From: an uncultured Clostridia bacterium
GTDB lineage: Bacteria > Bacillota > Clostridia > Oscillospirales > Ruminococcaceae
Assembly (NCBI GenBank): GCA_945873955.1
Contig: CAMCFA010000021.1
Location: 1 to 37,158 of the forward strand
Direction of reading: 5' to 3'
Length of the DNA: 37,158 nucleotides
In this document: positions 33,218-37,158 of the stretch, piece after piece
How the letters are laid out: each line of letters opens with the position of its first letter
How positions within the stretch are numbered: position 1 is the first letter of the stretch
The notes under the pieces: generated by a model
What the model was told of the DNA's origin: nothing
The model's database searches: none
What the model saw: only the letters and a program-made list of their open reading frames with translations
Made by a program: the position numbers and the translations under genes

Positions 33218-34753
33218 ATGGTATTATCAAGCATACTTGCCGTTGTCGTGTTCGCTGTGATGTTCATCATGGCGGCAAGGGACAGGCTGTCCCGGACGGC
33301 GGCAATGGGAATGAGTGCGCTGGGCGCAGTTCTGCTGCTGTTCGGAACGTTCATGGGAATCAGCGGAAACGATTCATCACTGGTCGCCCAGATCGTCGCG
33401 GTGCTTATATTTGTGGTGATGTTCGTACTTATCATCATGGATAAGATAGAGCGTCATATCGTTACCCTCTGCTGCGGACTGGCAACGCTGGTCATGGTGT
33501 TCGGTATATGCATGAAGAGCTTCGACGCAGTGTGGGAGACTCTCAACGTCGCGAACATATTCACGCCGGAGTTCTGGTACACCGCAGGCTCTGCGGAGGA
33601 AAGCTCCAGCGGTATAAACTGGGCGACAATAATCTTTATTGCCGGTATGATGGTAATGGTAGAGGGCATGGCAAAGGCAGGCTTCTTCCGCTGGCTGTGC
33701 ATGACCCTTGCGAAGCTGGTAAAGTACAAGGTTATCCCGCTGTTCATCACATTCATGCTGATGTCTGCGGTGCTGTCGATGTTCATTGACAGTATCACGG
33801 TCATTCTGTTCCTTGCGGCGGTAACTGTTGAGCTGGCGCAGCTCCTGAAATTCAACCCGATACCGATGATCCTGTCGGAGGTATTCTGCGCGAACCTCGG
33901 CGGCTCTGCCACCATGTGCGGCGACCCGCCAAACATCATTGTCGGTACTTCGCTTGGCTATTCCTTTGCGGACTTCCTCACCAACACCGGCGTTATCGCG
34001 GGTATCTCGCTTATTTTCGTGCTGGCGTACTTCTTCCTTATTTTCCGCAAGGAGCTTAAAGAAGCCAGCGAGCAGAATATCGACATCTCTGCCATGCCCG
34101 ACCCAAAGGAAGCTATCACCAACAAGCGTGATTTCGTCATCAGCCTTGTGATCTTCCTTATCGCGGTAGTTCTTCTGGTAACGCATGCCCAGACCGGACT
34201 TACCGTGGCATTTATCGGCGGGGTAGTTGCGGTGCTTACTCTCGCGACCTCCGGAAAGCACGCTCTGGAGCTGCTGAAGAAGGTGGACTACAAAACGCTG
34301 CTGTTCTTCATAGGACTGTTCGTAGTCGTCGGCGGTCTGGAGCAGACCGGAGTTCTGGTGGTCGTTGCAGACTTCATCGGCAACATAAGTGGCGGAAACG
34401 CTCTGCTGATGGTGGCTATCATTATCTGGGTATCGGCGATTGCAAGCTCCGTTGTGGACAACATTCCGTTTGCCGCAACCATGATACCGATAATAAAGAC
34501 CCTGTCGCTCACCACCGGCACAAACCTCGACGTGCTGGCATGGTCGCTGTCCCTCGGTACTGATATCGGCGGCAGCGCAACGCCTATCGGAGCCTCCGCA
34601 AACGTTGTCGGAACCTCCGTTGCCGCGAAGCACGGCTACCCGATAAGCTGGGGCAGATATCTGAAAGCGTGCGTTCCTGCAACGGTTATGGTGCTTATCA
34701 TATGCACCGTGAGCATTTTCGTGAGATACGGCGCGGAGCTTGGTATCTATTGA
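33218..34753 (+). CDS. ArsB/NhaD/SLC13-type ion permease
   Basis: The start is ATG 33218 after CGGAGGTC; an in-frame GTG at 33158 lies in the leader. The 511-residue product is very hydrophobic, with about eleven to twelve membrane segments. It contains MFIDSITVILFLAAVT and the conserved re-entrant motif GGSATMCGDPPNIIVG (about 228-243), repeated in pseudo-symmetry as DIGGSATPIGASANVVG near the C-terminus (about 447-463). This two-fold motif is typical of the ion transporter superfamily that includes ArsB, NhaD and SLC13 members. The substrate (sodium/proton, arsenite or a dicarboxylate) cannot be assigned. No ars or other substrate-linked gene is adjacent. Confidence 0.88.
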   Translation: MVLSSILAVVVFAVMFIMAARDRLSRTAAMGMSALGAVLLLFGTFMGISGNDSSLVAQIVAVLIFVVMFVLIIMDKIERHIVTLCCGLATLVMVFGICMKSFDAVWETLNVANIFTPEFWYTAGSAEESSSGINWATIIFIAGMMVMVEGMAKAGFFRWLCMTLAKLVKYKVIPLFITFMLMSAVLSMFIDSITVILFLAAVTVELAQLLKFNPIPMILSEVFCANLGGSATMCGDPPNIIVGTSLGYSFADFLTNTGVIAGISLIFVLAYFFLIFRKELKEASEQNIDISAMPDPKEAITNKRDFVISLVIFLIAVVLLVTHAQTGLTVAFIGGVVAVLTLATSGKHALELLKKVDYKTLLFFIGLFVVVGGLEQTGVLVVVADFIGNISGGNALLMVAIIIWVSAIASSVVDNIPFAATMIPIIKTLSLTTGTNLDVLAWSLSLGTDIGGSATPIGASANVVGTSVAAKHGYPISWGRYLKACVPATVMVLIICTVSIFVRYGAELGIY

Positions 34754-34769
34754 TATTTACAGTTGAAGG

Positions 34770-34798
34770 TTGAAATATCCGGGGTCGTGTGATATAAT
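34770..34798 (+). promoter_or_regulatory. Promoter for the cytidylate-kinase-like gene
   Basis: TTGAAA (34770-34775), a 17-nt spacer and TATAAT (34793-34798) lie 37 nt before the ATG at 34835. Confidence 0.72.
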
Positions 34799-34834
34799 TA
34801 TATAAGCAATACGGCTCTATGGGAGGTTTGAATA

Positions 34835-35428
34835 ATGTCAAAACAGCTTATTATTTCTGTCGGACGTGAATTCGGCAGCGGCGGACATATCGTTGCCGCG
34901 AAGCTGGCGGAGCATTTCGGGCTGCCGCTGCTGGACAGCAATATTCTCGGCGAGATAGCGAAGGAAAAGCACACCAGTGAGGAGGAGCTCAGAAAGTACG
35001 ACGAAAGCGCGCGAAACCCTCTGTTCTCCCGCACGGTGAACGGCTTCAGCAATTCGCCGGAGGAGGTCATCGCCCAGATGCAGTTTGATTACATCAAGGG
35101 CAGGGCAGACGCCGGGGAGAGCTTCGTAGTGATCGGCAGATGTGCGGACTGGATACTGCGTGACAATCCCGGTCTGGTGAGGGTGTTCATTCTCGGCGAC
35201 AAGGAAGCGAAGATACAGCGCACCGCCGAGCGCGAGGGTATCTCGCGGGAAAGGGCAAAGTTCCGCATGGAGCAGGCGGACAAGCGCCGTAAGTACTACC
35301 ACAACACCCACAGTGAGAACAAGTGGGGCGACTCCAGAAGCTACGACATCACCGTTAATTCCTCAAAGCTGGGGCTTGACGGAACTGTTGATCTGCTTAT
35401 AAAGTACATTGAGCTGAAAAATGCCTGA
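34835..35428 (+). CDS. Cytidylate kinase-like protein
   Basis: This 197-residue P-loop protein begins MSKQLIISVGREFGSGG, a glycine-rich loop typical of the cytidylate kinase-like family; classical Cmk has a GxxGxGK form. It also has VVIGRCADWIL (about 99-109), the RTAEREGISRERA arginine-rich region and DITVNSSKLGLDG near the end. True CMP kinases are about 220 residues and have a CMP-binding insert that is not clear here, so the substrate is uncertain. GGGAGG precedes the ATG. It is a single-gene unit. Confidence 0.85.
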   Translation: MSKQLIISVGREFGSGGHIVAAKLAEHFGLPLLDSNILGEIAKEKHTSEEELRKYDESARNPLFSRTVNGFSNSPEEVIAQMQFDYIKGRADAGESFVVIGRCADWILRDNPGLVRVFILGDKEAKIQRTAEREGISRERAKFRMEQADKRRKYYHNTHSENKWGDSRSYDITVNSSKLGLDGTVDLLIKYIELKNA

Positions 35429-35442
35429 CCGTATATCATAAT

Positions 35443-35480
35443 AAAAAACTCCCCGCAGTTCAAAAAAGCTGCGGGGAGCG
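35443..35480 (-). terminator. Strong terminator of the small XRE gene (also a hairpin for the plus gene)
   Basis: CTCCCCGCAG pairs with CTGCGGGGAG. On the minus strand the stem is followed by TTTTTTATT, a classical intrinsic terminator for the gene at 35532-35789. On the plus strand there is no good T-run, but the hairpin may still end the cytidylate-kinase-like transcript. Confidence 0.85.
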
Positions 35481-35531
35481 TATTATACGGAGGAACAAAA
35501 TACCCCTGCAAAGCGCAGAGGTATCATGTGT

Positions 35532-35789
35532 TTACTTCTTTTCCTTATCAAAGAAAGCGAGAAGCTCATTTACCGGGATATCGAGGTACTTAGAGATTAC
35601 CACCAGTTCGATATCGGTGATGAAACGCTGCCCGGACTCCATGCGCTGAACGGCATTCTTATCAATGATAAGACCCATTTCAGCCAAGTCGTCAGCTACC
35701 TGACGCTGGGAAATGCCGCGCTGTTTTCTTACTTCGCGCATTTTAATGCCGATGTAGTTCTTGCGGCCTTCTGCCTGATTCTTGAACAT
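35532..35789 (-). CDS. Small XRE-family HTH regulator
   Basis: This 85-residue, single-domain DNA-binding protein has an HTH_3 domain over about 16-78: IKMREVRKQRGISQRQVADDLAEM, then NAVQRMESGQRFITDIELVVISKYLDIPVNELL. It has no effector domain. The ATG at 35789 follows TAGGAGGATC. It is monocistronic, with its own TTGATT-17-TATAAT promoter and strong terminator. Targets are unknown. Confidence 0.9.
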   Translation of the reverse strand: MFKNQAEGRKNYIGIKMREVRKQRGISQRQVADDLAEMGLIIDKNAVQRMESGQRFITDIELVVISKYLDIPVNELLAFFDKEKK

Positions 35790-35828
35790 TGCTTGATCCT
35801 CCTATGGATTTGTAATAGTTGTTCTTTA

Positions 35829-35857
35829 ATTATACTACAAACAATATTAAAAATCAA
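35829..35857 (-). promoter_or_regulatory. Promoter for the small XRE gene
   Basis: On the minus strand TTGATT (35852-35857), a 17-nt spacer and TATAAT (35829-35834) are visible. Transcription would start about 35 nt before the ATG. Confidence 0.62.
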
Positions 35858-35954
35858 TACCTAAACCCCGGTTTTATTTAAATCAGATGATATATTTATT
35901 AAATGTCATGCACTGTAATTCATTATGCTGATTAAACGAAAACATGTGATTCAA

Positions 35955-35989
35955 AAAAGCACCGCCGTTGCATTTTAACGGCGGTGTGT
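35955..35989 (-). terminator. Intrinsic terminator of pdxST
   Basis: On the minus strand CACCGCCGTT pairs with AACGGCGGTG around AAAATGC, followed by C and TTTTTT. It begins 5 nt past the pdxT stop. Confidence 0.9.
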
Positions 35990-35993
35990 TGAG

Positions 35994-36578
35994 TTATACT
36001 GCGATCTTTTTGCCTGCCTGTGCGGCCATGTCGAGGAAGTATCTGTGTACCGAAAGATCCTCGGTAAGCTCCGGGTGGAATGCTGTTACCAGAATGTTGT
36101 CCTGCCGTGCTGCGACTGCCTTTCCGTCCACTTCGGCGAGTATCTCCGCGCCGGTGGAGCGGCTGATGTACGGCGCACGAATGAACGTCATAGGTATCTC
36201 GCCCAGCCCCTTGAACTCAGCCCCTGCTGCGAAGCTGCCGAGCTGTCTGCCGTAGGCGTTGCGCTTTGCCACGATATCCATTGCGGCAATGTGGGGAGCT
36301 TCGCCGCCGTCTATCTCCTTTGCAAGCAGTATAAGCCCGGCGCAGGTGCCGAATACCGGCAGCCCCTCTGCAATGCGCCGGCGTACCGGCTCCATAAGCC
36401 CCAGCTCCCGCAGGAGCTTTCCCTGAACAGTGCTTTCGCCGCCGGGAATAATAAGTCCGTCCATAGGCTGGTCGAAGTCTCGGAGCTGGCGTATCTCAAA
36501 GCTGTCTGCGCCTAGCTTCGAAAGCATTTTCTCATGCTCTATGAATGCGCCCTGAAGCGCAAGTACTCCTATCCTCAT
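35994..36578 (-). CDS. pdxT: Pyridoxal 5'-phosphate synthase glutaminase subunit PdxT
   Basis: This 194-residue class-I-like glutamine amidotransferase supplies ammonia to PdxS. It begins [22 protein letters not shown] is at 45-50, the nucleophile C79 in GTCAG, and the His/Glu pair H168 and E170 in FHPE. The start is ATG 36578, overlapping the pdxS stop by one base (TGATG); a GTG three bases earlier is a possible alternative. The length is normal. A terminator follows at 35955-35989. Confidence 0.96.
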   Translation of the reverse strand: MRIGVLALQGAFIEHEKMLSKLGADSFEIRQLRDFDQPMDGLIIPGGESTVQGKLLRELGLMEPVRRRIAEGLPVFGTCAGLILLAKEIDGGEAPHIAAMDIVAKRNAYGRQLGSFAAGAEFKGLGEIPMTFIRAPYISRSTGAEILAEVDGKAVAARQDNILVTAFHPELTEDLSVHRYFLDMAAQAGKKIAV

Positions 36579-37158
36579 CACTTGCCGCGCTCCGCCATGA
36601 GCAGCGCGATCTCCTGCTCGTTGATACCTACCATAGCTTCGCCTAAGTCCTCGGACAGCTCTGCGAGGAGCTTAGCGTCGGTGAAGTTGGTGACTGCCTT
36701 TACGATAGCTGCGGCGCGCTTTTCCGGATTTCCGGACTTGAATATGCCGGAGCCTACGAATACACCCTCAGCGCCAAGCTGCATCATCAGCGCAGCGTCT
36801 GCGGGGGTCGCAACGCCACCGGCTGCGAAATTAACTACCGGAAGCTTCTTGTTGTCGTGTACGAACTTCACCAGCTCAAACGGCACAGCAAGCTGCTTTG
36901 CGGTTTCGTACAGCTCGTCCTCAGCCATAGAGGTGATACGGCGGATCTCGCTCTGCATCATTCTCATGTGGCGCACTGCCTGTACTACGTCACCGGTGCC
37001 GGGCTCGCCCTTTGTTCTTATCATGGAAGCGCCCTCGTTGATACGGCGGAGCGCTTCGCCGAGATCCTTCGCGCCGCATACGAACGGCACGTCGAACTGG
37101 CGCTTGTCGATGTGGTACTTGTCGTCAGCGGGGGAGAGTACCTCGCTCTCGTCGATGT
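36578..37158 (-). CDS. pdxS: Pyridoxal 5'-phosphate synthase lyase subunit PdxS (N-terminus beyond window)
   Basis: About 192 residues of the C-terminal part are present out of roughly 290. The visible part begins [16 protein letters not shown] and includes the second active-site lysine in [31 protein letters not shown] and the phosphate-binding GVFVGSGIF. PdxS makes PLP from ribose 5-phosphate, glyceraldehyde 3-phosphate and ammonia in a 12:12 complex with PdxT. The first catalytic lysine and the promoter lie outside the window. Confidence 0.97.
   Translation of the reverse strand, partial: IDESEVLSPADDKYHIDKRQFDVPFVCGAKDLGEALRRINEGASMIRTKGEPGTGDVVQAVRHMRMMQSEIRRITSMAEDELYETAKQLAVPFELVKFVHDNKKLPVVNFAAGGVATPADAALMMQLGAEGVFVGSGIFKSGNPEKRAAAIVKAVTNFTDAKLLAELSEDLGEAMVGINEQEIALLMAERGK

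Noticed and set aside
33377-34633. 418-codon minus-strand ORF opposite the permease
   Set aside because: Its His/Asp/Arg-rich composition is what antisense reading of a hydrophobic membrane protein gives; no ribosome site or family.
35925-35937. ATGCTGATTAAAC match to the end of the 16914-17008 element
   Set aside because: Only 13 bases match and no second end is nearby; chance or a remnant cannot be told apart.

Overview
The window reads as a chromosomal segment of an anaerobic, low-copy-mobile-element Firmicute of the Oscillospirales/Ruminococcus type. The evidence is the gene content and order: gdpP-rplI-dnaB, dnaD next to a DnaI-like loader, a ferredoxin-linked 2-oxoacid oxidoreductase operon, two tandem phosphofructokinases and PdxST. 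Purine-rich AGGAGG-type ribosome sites and TTGACA-17-TATAAT promoters recur throughout. No rRNA, tRNA, transposase, integrase or CRISPR array was seen. I cannot name the species.

Layout. 1-1619 (minus): a GGGtGRT-family protein (cut by the window edge) and a NifU-like Fe-S scaffold protein, one operon. 1776-9235 (plus): a strong promoter, a structured leader of about 520 nt, then RNase J, the c-di-AMP phosphodiesterase GdpP, ribosomal protein L9, replicative helicase DnaB and a short TilS. 9313-11975: FtsH with its own promoter, then a GNAT acetyltransferase. 12030-16038: a zinc-ribbon membrane protein overlapping a MinD/ParA-like ATPase, then ferredoxin, alpha, beta and gamma subunits of a 2-oxoacid:ferredoxin oxidoreductase. 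16104-19029: a YdcF-like membrane protein, DnaD (with a palindromic element in its leader) and a DnaC/DnaI-like ATPase. 19094-21566: two phosphofructokinases with different phosphoryl-donor signatures. 21721-22281: a flavin reductase. 22328-23641 (minus): a DUF4026/DUF2314-like protein, followed by a 159-bp MITE-like element. 23922-25462 (minus): a translationally coupled three-gene cassette (sigma-region-4-like protein, XRE repressor, ImmA/IrrE peptidase) behind a promoter full of inverted repeats. 25543-26037: a structured, gene-free region leading to gdhA. 26038-27585: glutamate dehydrogenase and a 58-residue ORF. 27777-32912: a giant flagellin of about 1711 residues. 33218-35428: an ArsB/NhaD/SLC13-type permease and a cytidylate-kinase-like protein. 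35532-37158 (minus): a small XRE regulator, then PdxT and PdxS (PdxS cut by the edge).

How it fits together. Most of the window is core housekeeping: RNA decay, second-messenger turnover, replication, tRNA decoding, protein quality control, glycolysis, nitrogen assimilation and vitamin B6 synthesis. The accessory or unusual parts are the flagellin, which has roughly eleven copies of an insertion module between ordinary flagellin ends and about a dozen cysteines; the repressor/protease cassette with overlapping dyads; the RNase J leader; the paired PFKs; and the GGGtGRT/Fe-S pair of unknown role. The giant flagellin is the best candidate for something under-described. The sequence supports its architecture but not its function.
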